A DNA stretch of 64,000 bases from Riptortus pedestris (taxonomy: Eukaryota; Arthropoda; Insecta; Hemiptera; Alydidae), in contig CM032233.1 in assembly GCA_019009955.1 (NCBI GenBank), positions 18,462,501-18,526,500 of the forward strand, read 5' to 3'. The position numbers and the translations under genes were made by a program. Numbering within the stretch: the first letter of the stretch is position 1; each line of letters begins with the position of its first letter. Of the stretch, positions 1-11,082 are shown piece after piece. The notes under the pieces were generated by a model. It did no database searches and had not been told where the DNA came from. It worked only from the letters and a program-made list of their open reading frames with translations.

Positions 1-378
1 AATTCACAGCTCCTAACCTATTACTTGTCCCCTTGACTCGAGGGTCCTCAGTATTTATTGACTAGCAAGTGTTGAAGCTAATAGACTCTTCATGAACGCC
101 TTAAAGCCTTTGGGTGGCAGGCTGACAGCTGTAAATAAAGTGGCCAAGTGTTGAGCACAACAATTTCACTCAGCATGGAGAGTCCGTTTCACTGAATATC
201 AAAGAGGAAATTTAATTCATTTGAAGTAATAACTCACTAAATTTAAAAGAAATATAATACTATGAATAGTCATAATGAAATTGTTGTATTGTAACAGGCG
301 CAGAGGCAACTCTATTAAAGTGAACTGATAACAAAAAGACTATAAAACCCAAACTTAGGCTACTGTGCTATATTGTAA
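1..378. other. No recognisable gene or repeat
   Basis: AT-rich sequence with no long open frame. I see no repeat shared with the rest of the window until the HINE 5' end that begins near 379. Confidence 0.5.
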
Positions 379-800
379 AAAAATTCCCTCACGCAGGGGC
401 TGCGTAAACTAAGCAGATTTCCCAAGTGAATTTTAATAATAGACAAACTTCCATACTGCTAACACAACACTACCGTGAATATTAAGCGAGTAAATACAAA
501 CGGTATTAAGAAATCTTTCCCCTACCGACGGGAAGCGTCTCAAATGTAAACAAACATGTCTGCCAACGGCTCACCGTAAAGAAAAACAATAACTGTATTT
601 TAGTAGTCCAAGAATTTAAGATGGGGGGGGGGGTCACAAGAACTTATTTGAATATATCTCGTATAATAAAGGTCTCTGAAAAACAATATTTGGTATTTAA
701 TCTTCGAATAATTCCCCCCTCTAAACCGCCCTCGCCCTGGTCCGATTTCAGCTCGTGGTAACGATCAAAAAAAGAATTGCGACGGCTAGAGCGGTAACAG

Positions 801-857
<57 letters not shown>

Positions 858-972
858 CACAGTTTAGAACGGACCTCATTTTCGTCATCTACTGGGTAGG
901 ATCGATGGACATTTGAAGAAATATTTCGAAAATTGCATCATGAGTACCCCCTAAATGGAAATCTTCTAACAA
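379..972 (+). mobile_element. HINE (non-autonomous Helentron-like) copy with internal deletion
   Basis: The 5' end (CCCTCACGCAGGGGCTGCG) and the subterminal motif AAGCAGATTTCCC are present. A G10 run lies near 625. The body then jumps directly to the CCCCCCTCTAAACC segment, so about 300 bp of the usual body is missing. A (TA)n tract at 805-853 precedes the conserved 3' region. The 3' palindrome has lost its left arm and only GGAAATCTTCTAA remains. The copy is therefore decayed and unlikely to be mobile. Confidence 0.75.
805..853. repeat. (TA)n microsatellite of HINE
   Basis: An uninterrupted TA dinucleotide run at the fixed HINE position, between the AACAGACAAATATA motif and the 3' conserved block. 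It gives rise to a spurious poly-Ile-Tyr open frame on the minus strand. Confidence 0.9.
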
Positions 973-1030
973 AGCCACAAAGATGATTTGATCTTACATT
1001 CTATAATATATTTGTGTGTAAATAAAATAT

Positions 1031-1253
1031 TGAAGGGGGCTCAGGTTTCAATGCGTTGCCTTTAATCTCACATGGTAAACATAGAGTGGCGAGCTCAATT
1101 CCCGCCAGAGCAATAGAAATTTATTTAGTCACGAACTCATTAAACAAAATCCTTAGTTCCCACCCTGACTAGAAAAGGGTGGTAACCAGTAGATAACCCG
1201 TCCCAATTAGCCCTAGAAGCAAAACGTGGATGTTAATAAATAATAAAAAAAAA
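1031..1253 (+). mobile_element. tRNA-derived SINE, degraded copy
   Basis: This matches the better preserved SINE at 28946 along its length: the GGGGCTC head, a tRNA-like portion with a decayed B box (GAGCTCAATTCCC in place of GGTTCGAATCC), the ATTTATTTA linker, the TAGAAAAGGRTGGTAAC block and an A-rich tail containing TTAATAAATAATAA. A probable duplication AATAAAATAT flanks it at 1021-1030 and 1254-1263. It is clearly older than the 28946 copy. Confidence 0.75.
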
Positions 1254-1263
1254 AATAAAATAT

Positions 1264-1869
1264 GCAATCAACCAGTAGTTGCTAGGTTCGCCATATATAA
1301 TACACAAATTCTTTGTATTTACAAATGTTCTAAAATCCTTCCTCATCATTTATGCACATCAAAAGAATCTGAACTCCCTTTTGGCACTGTGCATTTCTGA
1401 TACTAAAATTAAATTTATCGCCATTTACATGAAGCTATGCAGGTGGAAAAAGGTATTCCTATTATAAATAACTACGTAATTAGTTTTAAATAAATTAATT
1501 CTATGAACGTTTTTGCTATGTTGATGTTGTAAAAAGTAAAACTTTTTTTTTCGTTTGTTTCAAATTAAATTGAAATTATCTGTTTCAAAAATAATTTTGT
1601 TGACTACAACTTTTATGTCGCAGCATGAGCCAATAAAATGTGTCGTGTCTGATATAAAGATTTGTGCATTTTTTGGCTAAAGGATTAGTCGAATCGAAAA
1701 CTTCATCGATATAAACTCGTTTAGAATTTTAGAATCCTGAAATTCTACAGGAATCCACCACAAAAATTAAGGCATTCCATTGGAAATTGCAAAGTTATGG
1801 TCGCTGGAGACGTTCTGGAGAAGGTTAGGAAGTTGAATATGGACTGAAAGGATTCTTCAGGGGACCCAA
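1264..1869. other. No gene or recognised repeat
   Basis: AT-rich sequence. The short open frames here (about 62 codons) show no family motif. No SINE, HINE or satellite similarity was noticed. Confidence 0.45.
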
Positions 1870-2190
1870 TTATGATTTCATTAAAAAAAAACATCAAAAA
1901 TATTATATTTTTCTTGAACTCTACATTTACCATGCCCCCCCCCTTTCATATCCTAAACAATGTCTAATAGGAAAATTATACTCGATCGGTTCCTGCTTGC
2001 CAAGCAAAACAGATTTTTGACGACTCAGAATTCTAGTTCCTGAAGATGACTATAAAATAAACCATGAAGGTCATTAATAAAAATAGACTATTTTTGAAGA
2101 AATATTTTTATTTGCCCTAATTTAGAAATTCGTGATTGTATTTGATTATTCATCTGTACTGAGCTAACTGATGATTTTACAAAAACAAAA
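1870..2190 (+). repeat. Duplicated HINE-flanking segment (copy 1)
   Basis: Nearly the same text, including a C8-10 homopolymer after TTTACCATG, recurs at about 24305-24566. In both places it runs straight into a HINE 5' end. This means either that a HINE and its flank were duplicated together, or that this segment belongs to a longer element carrying the HINE. Confidence 0.75.
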
Positions 2191-2947
2191 AGTCCGAAAT
2201 AAGCTGATTTCTCACGTGGTTTTACAATAGAGATAACTCTACAGAATGGTAACACTTAACGTCAACGTGAATATTAAGTGAATAAATGCAAACGGTAATG
2301 AGAAATGAATCAGTCAGTTTTAATAACCTCCCAACGGAATGCTTCTGAATTGTAAACATACAGGTCAGCCAACCTCTTACGGCTGAACAGATAGATAAAA
2401 AATTCTTCACCGGAATAAAAACATTTATTGAAATTTATCTGAATATAACATATTAATTATATTGAAAACTATTTACTATATCTAGTAATGTAAGTCTACT
2501 GTAATTTATAATGGATCAGAATTTGTGTGTCTCAATCACTCAAATTGTAGTAATTCATGAACTAAAGACGGGGGGGGGGGCGTGAATATATAATGCTCCA
2601 TAATAAAACAACTTATTGTTAATATAACATGAGTAGGAGTGGGGCTTTTCTGAAGGCCAAAAACTGTTAAATGCAAGTATCTCGGTTAATAATCAAGATA
2701 GTGGAAAAAATGCACGTAACAACATGTATAGAAGATTACATTTGCAATAAGATTAGTAATATACAATTTTTCGATCCGACGTATAATAACAGAGGTATAA
2801 AGAATTTTCAAAATTCCACCCCTCTAAATCCCCCAACTGGTCGGATTTCAGCCATTAACGAACTTAATATTTCTTTTTACATAAAACGATTAAATATCGA
2901 GTTTGATAACGATTAAACTAGAATTGCGACGGCTAGAGCGGTAGCAG

Positions 2948-2989
<42 letters not shown>

Positions 2990-3106
2990 GACCGGACTCC
3001 ATTATCGTCATCTCCTAGGTAGGTTCGATGGGCATTTGTGGAAGTTTTTCAAAAATCGCGTCAAGAGTACTAAATCAATAGCTGATTTCCCTTAATCTGC
3101 TAAAAT
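2191..3106 (+). mobile_element. HINE copy, near full length
   Basis: It starts AGTCCG (the GTCACGCAGGGG part of the 5' end is deleted) and continues through GCTGATTTCTCACGTGG. It has the G10 run at about 2571, the ATATCTCGGTTAATA box, the C-rich CCCCTCTAAA box and a (TA)n tract (2952-2984). The 3' palindrome is half lost: GATTTCCCTTAATCTGCTAA lacks the GGGAA part. Segment order agrees with the complete copy at 17585-18542. Confidence 0.8.
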
Positions 3107-3710
3107 ATTAGTTGTTCATATAAACTATATCTAATTCAACTGAGAACAATTAAGTGTGAATTCAACTTACTACTAAATTATTAGTTGTTGAAGACGGGGA
3201 CAAGTAACTAATTTAGATGTAGTTCTTTCATCTTAATTTAAGTTGATTTTTGCACATCACTGATAACTACTTGTGATTATGGAGTACTCATTTATTCAAC
3301 ATTGGAAACAGGGCATTCTAATTCAAATTGAGGTTACCAAAGGAACTAGATCCTATTTGTTTTAGATTGAAACTTATGGGAGAAGTAAGATGGTGATGGT
3401 TTGACGGAGACTCTTCTCCTCATTACATTTAACGAACTCCTCACTAATGAAGAACAAGTTGTAATGTTATCTCAGGCCGCCCTCATCTAGTCCTTGAGCA
3501 TATCCACTTAGCATTTAATAGCATCTCTTGTAAAGATCCTTCTCCAACCTCTTGAACACTGAAATAATTTCAAATGAATCCACTCAGCTCAACGTGAACT
3601 TGATTAACTACTCATTTGTTATTCCTAAAAAAAAAAAAAAAAAAAATAAGAAAACAAAACTATAAGCATGATGCATTTTTGGATTAATGCAAAATAAACA
3701 TTAAAAAATG
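3107..3710. other. No gene; poly-A run
   Basis: No family similarity was recognised. An uninterrupted A run lies at about 3629-3646, which could be the tail of an old retro-insertion. I could not find a matching body. Confidence 0.4.
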
Positions 3711-4155
3711 GTAATTCAAATAAAGGTTTAGAACCGCCAATATAAATGATACTATTGTCACACCTCTCGGTGGAGACCGTCGTCACTGGCTGATGGTTGA
3801 GTACAGCTGGCAAGCGCTTTCGATGCGATGGCATCATCTTCAAGCCCGTCAAAAAGCTGTACTGAGTTAGATGTCTGTTTGTCAGTAGGTTTTATGCGTC
3901 TGGTCACCACACGAAAAAAATTTACCTGAACATCAACATCCCTCGTTTGACAGATCTTAGTGGTAACTAAACAGATCTGGACTAAACGTAAACAACTAAT
4001 ACGGTGAACAGAGCATAAAACCCACTGACTGACGGACAACCAACTCAGTACAACTATTAACAGGCTTGAAGATGATGTCATCGCATCGAAAGCGCTTGCC
4101 AGCGGTACTCAACCACCAGCCAGTGACGACGGTTTCCACCGAGAGGTATGACAAT
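3711..4155 (-). mobile_element. Retroelement 3' segment arranged as a foldback (long inverted repeat)
   Basis: Positions 3754-3846 and 4063-4155 are inverted copies that match at nearly every base. The symmetry continues inward with more mismatches to about 3915 and 3995, so the piece is one large imperfect palindrome with arms of about 160 bp. Next to the left arm, 3711-3735 matches the 25-bp insertion at 48670-48694, which suggests the left edge is the 3' terminus of a retrotransposon read on the minus strand. Penelope-like elements are known to leave partly inverted copies, but no protein remnant supports that assignment. Confidence 0.55.
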
Positions 4156-4802
4156 TAAAAAAATGGTTTGCACATAGTTATTGTTACGCGCTATAACCTG
4201 TATCACTTCAAACCATTATATCCTATAGTCATTATATCCAAACAGGTATAGAAGAACGTAATTCAACATTTTGGATATAGTGTAACGCATAATTTAAACT
4301 GTTTATTCATATATCAACAATTTTTATTTAATTATGTTTTATTAGTACAATTAAATATGATGTTAGAAGTAAGATAATTATTGTAAATTGTTAGATATAA
4401 GTATAAATATGTAAGGCACGAAAAAATAAGAAACAAAAACAATGGTATGTGGTCCAATAATTTGGAAAAAAATGAATAAATAAGTGCGGGTTACATATTA
4501 CCCTATAACGTGCCGTATCATTATAAATTGTCAGCAATGTAAGAATGAATATGAAGTGGACGGTTGGTTAAAAAAACAAACAAAAAAAAACCTGATGCAA
4601 TCGACAGTTAAACACATTACATACGTATGTTAAAACATGTTTGTCAACATGTATGTTAAACATGGTATATGAAAACATGATACCAATACGACAGAAAATT
4701 CTGAGTCAGTTACACCAAAATAAATAATAACCTCCCATGAAGGGCATAATAAATTCGCAGTTGCTTGCCCAAATAAACCCTAATCCTAACACTTTGGATC
4801 TA
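4156..4802. other. No gene recognised
   Basis: AT-rich sequence with no repeat similarity that I could establish. It ends at the target site of the LINE insertion. Confidence 0.4.
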
Positions 4803-5750
4803 ATCAATTTTAATCAACAACAGAACAGCTCAGGTGTTGAAAAAAATCCTTAAGTTCTGTATAAAAATATTGTCAATCTCCGAAAATAGAATAGCAAGAA
4901 AGTGTTTCAGTAGATTAATGGCACTGGATGCCAGTAATCATGATACAAACTATAATTGGGTCTCACAAGTAAAAGCAAAAGCAAATTTAAATAATCTGCA
5001 AGAGTATTTTACCGATATCTCGTGTAGAAAAAATTTCCTAGCAAATAAAAACAAAATTTTGGAACAAGCAACAAGCCACATATTATCCACCGACATCAAT
5101 AGAGTAGTAAATGACGACTACTTGAAGCTTTATCACAATAAAAAAAAGAAAGTATTAAAATCCGGAGAAATTTGTGAATGCTGCCAGGAATTTATATCAG
5201 ACGGATTAAAACATTTATTATTGCAATGCTCGGAATACAGCTATTATAGAGAGCAATACTTGAAGAAGTTTATAGCCACAAGTGATGACTTAATGTCACT
5301 GGAAAATATTCTTCACATTTAGGACATTTATAAATTGAATATGATTTACTCATTCCTGTCAGCAGTATGCAACTAGGCAACGACATAGTTTATACCATTA
5401 TCTTGAAAATTAAACACTATAATTTAGAAATGTCCAACGAAGTCAATTAACGCGTCACAGTAAACAAATAAACAAAAGTAAATACTTATATGTTGAATAG
5501 TACTAATCAGATTAAATTATAAAGAGTTTTAGAAGTTTAAGTACCTGAAAACATTTAATAAAAAAAAGATGGAAAATGTATTATTTTATTGTATATAGTA
5601 GGTTAATACTATGTCACTAGTTCTTATATATCTATTTTTTCTTTTTGTATATTATTAGTAAGATTACTAACATTAAATGGGCCAGACTCAGGCTAAAATA
5701 TGTATATATTAGCCAATAAAAATCTATCTATCTATCAATTTTAATCAACA
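4803..5750 (+). mobile_element. 5'-truncated LINE flanked by a 17-bp target-site duplication
   Basis: The direct repeat ATCAATTTTAATCAACA stands at 4803-4819 and 5734-5750 and brackets the insert 4820-5733. The insert carries the C-terminal part of a reverse-transcriptase ORF, a 3' UTR of about 400 bp and a tail of (ATCT)n after AATAAAA. A truncated 5' end, a short-repeat tail and a long duplication are the signature of target-primed reverse transcription. The perfect duplication indicates a fairly young insertion. Confidence 0.9.
4822..5322 (+). pseudogene. LINE reverse transcriptase C-terminus (zinc-binding tail)
   Basis: An open frame of about 165 codons runs from the truncation point to a stop at 5320-5322. 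There is no genuine start because the element is 5'-truncated. Near the C-terminus, ICECCQEF followed by GLKHLLLQC gives a C-x2-C-x(n)-H-x(4)-C pattern. This is the zf-RVT-type finger that closes the ORF2 of Jockey/I/CR1-like non-LTR retrotransposons. The frame is unbroken, which again points to a recent copy. The catalytic reverse transcriptase and endonuclease domains are absent, so it cannot act by itself. The exact clade cannot be fixed from this fragment. Confidence 0.75.
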
Positions 5751-5821
5751 TCTTCATTAAAAGGCTGGTTTTTGTGAACCCGTACAGCAGTAGCTGTGGA
5801 TATTGAGGAAATAATAGGATC

Positions 5822-6686
5822 CTAGGTAATGAATAAATGATTCATTATATCACGCATTGTCCTATCACGTGACATTTTTCTCGTTCCGAACTGTCTATAA
5901 TTACGAAAATCTTTATTCCTTGACTCGGGAGCTTCTTCAGAAAACTTTCCTATAGAAAGTAAAGCGGATGCTATTATGTCAGATCCATGGAACAAAATTC
6001 TATGCAAGCTACTAAGCATGTAATACCAGGGATAGAGATTTACCTACAATTTTGCTGTTTCAGAACAATAGTTTTTAAAAGAGTCAATGTTTGCAGCATC
6101 ACCACAAGTCACAGTTTGCAAAATCACATGTATCAATTTAATTAAATTTACGTCAATTCCTGTAATGGAGGCAGCCTCCTTGCCGTATTACCGTCATTTG
6201 TGGTCCATATCCAGGCTTTGTACATCAACTAACAAATGCATCTTCCATTATACGTCATCAATTATTTTTTGTTTATTTTGCGCTACTGGAGTCTTATTGA
6301 CTTTGTCACGAATTTGCCACTTTTTTTATAGGCATTCGGTATGCAATGTGTGGAGCAAACATTCAAAGCTTCTTCGTATAGTGTTCCAGACTATATTCGT
6401 ATAGTGTTTCTTTCACCAGTAGATTTGATATTTCGTTTAAATTGTTCATAAGTTTAGGCGTTGCTCCACATATTTCGCATGTCTGCGATGAAGATTCGGC
6501 GAGTACATTAAAAGTTTTTCCATCTATCATTGCGTATTTAAAAATGTGGTTTACGTGGATTTCGCTTTGGTAAAGTTTTATTTTGGCCAATATGATTTGT
6601 TCTATTTGTTTCTGTATGGCTGCAATTTCTTTTTTGACTAATTCTGAAGTTTCATTTTGAAATAGAAGTTTTACAGGCCTGCACAA
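5822..6686 (-). pseudogene. Degraded ORF of an insect repeat-associated protein family
   Basis: Read on the minus strand, three pieces in different frames lie in protein order. The first, 6686-6363, contains CEICGATPKLMNNL. The middle, about 6362-6020, contains LLVDV, ITGI, ETAKL and LYPWYYM with stops. The third, 6019-5822, contains FSEEAPESRNKDFRNYRQ and TRKMSRDRTMRDIMNHLF. I recall this combination from a large family of uncharacterised, apparently transposon-linked proteins seen in aphids and other insects; its function is unknown to me. Frameshifts and in-frame stops make this copy non-functional. The identification is from memory of motifs and should be confirmed by a translated search. 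Confidence 0.55.
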
Positions 6687-6734
6687 TCATGTTGAGGATG
6701 GGCGTGGATTATCCCAAATTATGCTACTGACCTA

Positions 6735-7575
6735 ATATATTTGGAGAGGAAAGCGTCTGAATTATAAACGAACAGGTCTGCCAACCTCTCAGAGCTGAAC
6801 AGATAGATAAAAATATTCTTCACCGTAAAGAAAAACAATTACTAAAATATATCTGATCATAACATATTAATTTTATTGAAAACTATTTAATATATCTAGT
6901 ACTGTAATTTATAATGAGTCAGAATCATTTTTATCTCAATCACTCAAAGTTTAGTAGTCCAAGAAGTTCAGAAGGGGGTGAGGGAATATATTTGCATGTA
7001 TCTCGTATAATAAAGGTCTCATGAAGACAATATTTGGTATTTAAGCTTCAAATAAAGCGGTGGAGTATATAACTGAGTATTCTTTATGTGACATGAGTAG
7101 AAGTGGGGGTTTACTGAATGCTGAAAACTGAAAAATGCAAATATCTCGGTTAATATTCAAGATAGGGAATAAATGTATATAAAAATAGGGATTTGGGCTG
7201 GCTGGTGGAGGTCCATCATCAACGGCAGGATCAAAAGGTCAGAGTCTCGCCGGAGATGTCGGCTCAATAGGGACCAGCTCTATAGCACTGAAGATGGGAC
7301 GGTTCGCCCCGAAAGTACTTTGTCTGTAATAAAAGAAGTATAAAGAGTGGAGGTGTTTGACATTTTGATCCTTCCGTTGTATATAACAATATTTATAGTA
7401 CATTTAATTTGCTATAAGATTGGTTCTATATAGTTTTCTTCTCCTCTAAACCTCCCCTCTCCCAAGGTCCGAATTTAGCCATTAACGAACTTGATCATTA
7501 GATTTGCATTAAATGCTAATATACCGAGTTTGGTAATGATAAAACAATAATTACGCCCGATAGAGCGGTAAAAGA

Positions 7576-7637
<62 letters not shown>

Positions 7638-7769
7638 TTTGAATGGACTATATATACAATATTGAATGGACATCATTTTCGTTATCACCTAGGTAAGATC
7701 GATGAACATTTGATGATATTTTTCGAAAATCGCGGCATGAGTACAACCTCAATAGCTGATTTCCCTTAA
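6735..7769 (+). mobile_element. HINE copy, left part (interrupted by piggyBac at its 3' palindrome)
   Basis: Similarity to other HINEs begins at AAAGCGTCTGAATTATAAAC and runs through the G-run region, the ATATCTCGG box and (TA)n (7580-7633) to CCTCAATAGCTGATTTCCC at 7747-7765, where TTAA marks the insertion point of a piggyBac-like element. The remaining arm of the palindrome reappears at 9256-9281. A 196-bp unrelated piece is inserted at 7182-7377. The 5' terminus is missing. Confidence 0.8.
7174..7385 (+). mobile_element. 196-bp insertion with 8-bp target-site duplication and a coding-like remnant
   Basis: TGTATATA at 7174-7181 and again at 7378-7385 brackets 196 bp that interrupt a HINE; other HINEs read TGTATATAACAATATT without a break. 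In one frame the insert encodes about 50 residues ending at a TAA at 7341-7343, including GRIKRSESRRRCRLNRDQLY and EDGTVRPESTLSVIKEV. No terminal inverted repeats are visible, so although 8 bp suits hAT elements, a short 5'-truncated retro-insertion is equally possible. I do not recognise the protein family. Confidence 0.65.
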
Positions 7770-9259
7770 CTGGCCAAGGTGTCTCTAAAGACACCGTTCA
7801 TATTTAACACTCCCAGAGAGCAACTGCTTCTATTCTTACCCCTTTTAGGCCACAGTCCACACCCCTGTAACCTCCCCAGCATGAGCATATGTGACAAAAG
7901 TCCATTTATTGTTATTGGAGCTAATTACTAAAAATATACTGAAGAAAATCATCATTCTCTACCACCCTACTTCACACTAGTTGCCAGCGAAGTTTCTAAT
8001 CATTAAAATATACGCTATTCGATTTAAATATAAACCAAAATGGGTGAATTAGTTGTAAAGGATTGTATTTAAGTTCATATGTGTTTCATTTTCCATTCTG
8101 GAGAGAAATAGAGTTTTAGCATGGATTTTAATGATGGTGTACTTAAGTACCTGGCAAAATACCAACAAATTTGCCCAAGAGGCATGAATTTATATTATTT
8201 CTTACTTTTACCATTTTAATTAACAGATGCGTATAAAAGTCGAGGTGAAAAGATTTTTCTCTTTGCTACAAAATTTAGTATCACTTCTGATGACAAAGAA
8301 AGCAACAATGAAGGAGAAAATGCACACGGATGCCCCAAAATTGATGAAGGAAATTTTCAAATTAAAATGAATGAAGTATTAGAACATTTCAATATTGAGG
8401 GTGAAAGAGGGAAGAGGATGTTATGAAGAATACGTTGATAACAAAAAGTGTATCAGCATGATTAAATGGTATGGCAACAAAGTGTTGTTCTTAGTGGCAT
8501 GTTCGTTGCACTTTATAGAACAGGTACAAGTATTACATGAACATTTTCAGCTAATAATTGGATTTGGTGGTAAATAACGCATGGCTATTGTACAAAAGGA
8601 ACATCCTAAAAGAAATTGACTTTAAAACAATTTCGAATACACATTGCAGAGGTTATTCTGCTGGACCGGCGAGCTAAAAGGGCTAGTGGAACTAGGACCA
8701 CCAATTGCAGCCAAGAACTGCTGCAGCTCTCATAGCCGATGCAGCAAGACTTGATGGGATGCACCATTGAAATGTATTCACTACAAAAGGAAAGTGTAGA
8801 CTGTGTCACCCAAATCAAAGGGTTGTTTTATGCCGAAAATGTAATGTGGGACTTTGTAACACCCGTGAAAGGCCCTGTTTTCTTGAATGAATGGAAGGTT
8901 TAATGATATTTTTGACGGATTTATATTTTGTTTACAATGTACTTATTTTTTATTTACAACACGTTTCTTTTATTACATAATAAATTATTTAATTACATTT
9001 TTAGAAACTATGTCAGTTTATTAACACAACTTACAGACACCCCCATTGATTTACGGTGATTGGCCAGAGTGTACTTAAAGACACCACTAAGGTTTTAGGG
9101 TAACTGGCCACAGTGTACTTAAAGACACCATGTGATATTTTTGTTCAGAAAAAAAAAATTAAGTAAAACCTTATATATTCTTTTTATTAGGAACGCAATA
9201 AATGTATTTTTAAGAAAAATTTTCATTTCAAGTCATTTTTTGAGTTTTTGGCCAATTAA
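7766..9259 (+). mobile_element. piggyBac-like element, internally deleted, inserted in a HINE palindrome
   Basis: TTAA at 7766-7769 and 9256-9259 flanks 1486 bp. The ends are CTGGCCAA on the left and, inverted, TTGGCCAA on the right, giving short piggyBac-type terminal repeats. A longer motif at the left end (GTGTCTCTAAAGACACC) recurs in direct orientation as GTGTACTTAAAGACACC at about 9071-9087 and 9112-9128 near the right end. Inside are decayed pieces of a transposase (8120-8905). TTAA duplication is diagnostic for piggyBac. The target TTAA is the centre of the HINE 3' palindrome. Confidence 0.85.
8120..8905 (+). pseudogene. piggyBac-type transposase remnant (PGBD-like)
   Basis: The frame starts at an ATG near 8120 (MDFNDGVLKYL) and shifts several times. 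Later pieces resemble the C-terminal half of PGBD-type transposases. Around 8450-8505 is KCISMIKWYGNKVLFL, like the strand before the third catalytic Asp. Around 8565-8640 is NNAWLLYKKEHPKRN with an adjoining FRIHIAE read in another frame. At 8757-8900 is a Cys-rich tail with CRLC, VVLCRKCNVGLCN and PCF. The Asp-containing core is missing or unrecognisable, so the copy is non-autonomous and dead. It differs in sequence from the piggyBac at 22063. Confidence 0.7.
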
Positions 9260-9281
9260 GGGTCAAGGGAAATCTGCTAAA
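9256..9281 (+). mobile_element. HINE 3' terminus, right part
   Basis: TTAAGGG, then TCAAGGGAAATCTGCTAA, completes the HINE begun at 6735. Seven extra bases (GGGTCAA or equivalent) separate TTAA from GGGAAATC, probably a small duplication after insertion. Confidence 0.8.
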
Positions 9282-10307
9282 TTTAATCCAATCATTTCTT
9301 CGTGTACCATTGCGTCTGGAAGGCGAGATGGGGTCACAACATGGGTTGTTACATTAGCAAGAACTTAACCGAAACTCCCACCGCCCTAAGTCCCCGTCAG
9401 CAGCTCAAGTTGCTGGTAAAGTAGGGCAATATCCCTGCCAATCTGTTCGTCCATTTCAGTCCACGGCCCTGAGAAACGTGACCTCATAGAGGGCAATTGA
9501 TTAACTCTGGTGCAAAAGCTAAGACAGTTTCTCAGATTAAATTAATCTTAGGTGTACTGGGTTTGTTAAGTACCGTGGCCCTAACATCATTCATTCTTTA
9601 TTAGCAGCCCGCTGTGGAGGAACAATCTAATAGGAACGGGATTACTTATTCTCGCGAGTTATAGCTAAATATATAATTAAATCTAGATAAATCTGTGTAA
9701 CAACAATACAAATAAAAGATATATATAAAACAACAACAGTCGTTAAAAATGGAAGTTAATTATGCACGACTAAGACATAAATTAACAAATAAAATTGTTA
9801 ACCCCTAAAAAGATACCAAAAGCTTCAATTATCCAATCTATTCAATATAATCAAGGAAAATAAAAGTAGAAATAAATTAAAAATAAGTATAGGCACATAT
9901 GCTTAAAGTAAAAGTGAAACTAAAGAGCAACAGCCAAAAAAAAAACACGTCATATTTTCAGAATTCACAATAAGATTGTAAATTAAAGACGTGCATACTT
10001 TTGAAAGAAAATTAACCAACATAATTATTAATAATTAAAATGTTAAAATCGGGAAGAAAAGAACAATGGACAAAAACACCTTGTTGAGAAATTTTACATC
10101 TTTATATTTAGCTAAATTCTAAACAACTACAGAACAACATGTATGAAACAACAGAAGACAGAGAGCTATTAAATTAAAAAAAATTATACATGCTTATTTA
10201 TACGAAGACATAACTGTTGACACTAAAAGAAAATTTAAAAAGTATGCAACTGAAATCTCTTAGCAAATCAGGCCAGATAATCTGAGCATGAACAACTTAT
10301 GACTCAA
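9282..10307. other. No gene recognised
   Basis: The first 330 bp are less AT-rich and show no known motif. The rest is strongly AT-rich. No open frame has family features. It may be old transposon sequence that I cannot match. Confidence 0.4.
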
Positions 10308-11082
10308 AATAAAAAGTCCCTCACGCAGGGTCTGCGTAATCTGAGCAGAATTTCCACGTGATGGTGTGGCACAGTAGTGAGTAAGAAAGTACTATAAATT
10401 GCATAATAATCGAATTATGAGAAAATGTATAAAACAACAATTGTAGAACATCAATAGCTTAACAAGATTTGTCCTATAACATTTTTCGATCCGACTTTTA
10501 GTAACGGCAGTCAATTTACACAGTATATATTTACGTACTGAACTATATTCAGTATTTAAGCTTAGAACAATGTGGATCATGACATAATAGCTTATTGTTA
10601 ATATGACAGAGTAGAAGTTGGGGTTTACTGAAGGCTATAAACGAAAAAAATCCAAATATCTCGGTTAATATTCAAGATAGACAAAGTACGTATATAACAA
10701 CATTTATAGTCAAGTATATTTACAATAAGATTGGTTCTATCCATATTTTCTATCCGACGAATAATAACAGAGACATTCCGAATTTTCGAAATTCTCAACC
10801 TCTAAACCCCCCCCCCCTCCCCAAGATCAGATATTACCCGTTAACGAAATTGATCTTTAATTTAATATAAAAAGCTCGAGTTTGTTAACGATAAAACTAA
10901 AATTACGACCGGCAGCAGACAAATATATATAGAGATAGATAGATATATCTATAATTTTGAAGAGACCTCATTTTCGTCATCTACTAGCTAGGATCGATGA
11001 AAGTTTGAGGAAGTTTTTCGAAAATCGCATCGTGAGTACAACCACAATAGTTGATTTCCCTATTGGGAAATCTGCTAAAAGG
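10308..11082 (+). mobile_element. HINE copy
   Basis: It has the 5' end AGTCCCTCACGCAGGGTCTGCG, a decayed subterminal motif, a C8-10 run at about 10807, a short degenerated ATAGATAGATATATC tract in place of (TA)n, and a 3' end with ATTTCCCTATTGGGAAATCTGCTAAAA. A middle part (the G-run block) is absent. Confidence 0.8.

Noticed and set aside
644..856. Minus-strand open frame with a run of Ile-Tyr
   Set aside because: It is a translation of the HINE (TA)n tract. The same artefact appears at 23638-23982.
3625..4081. Two minus-strand frames of 75 and 107 codons
   Set aside because: They lie in the foldback arms of a retroelement tail. Their repeated residues come from the inverted repeat, and they show no domain.
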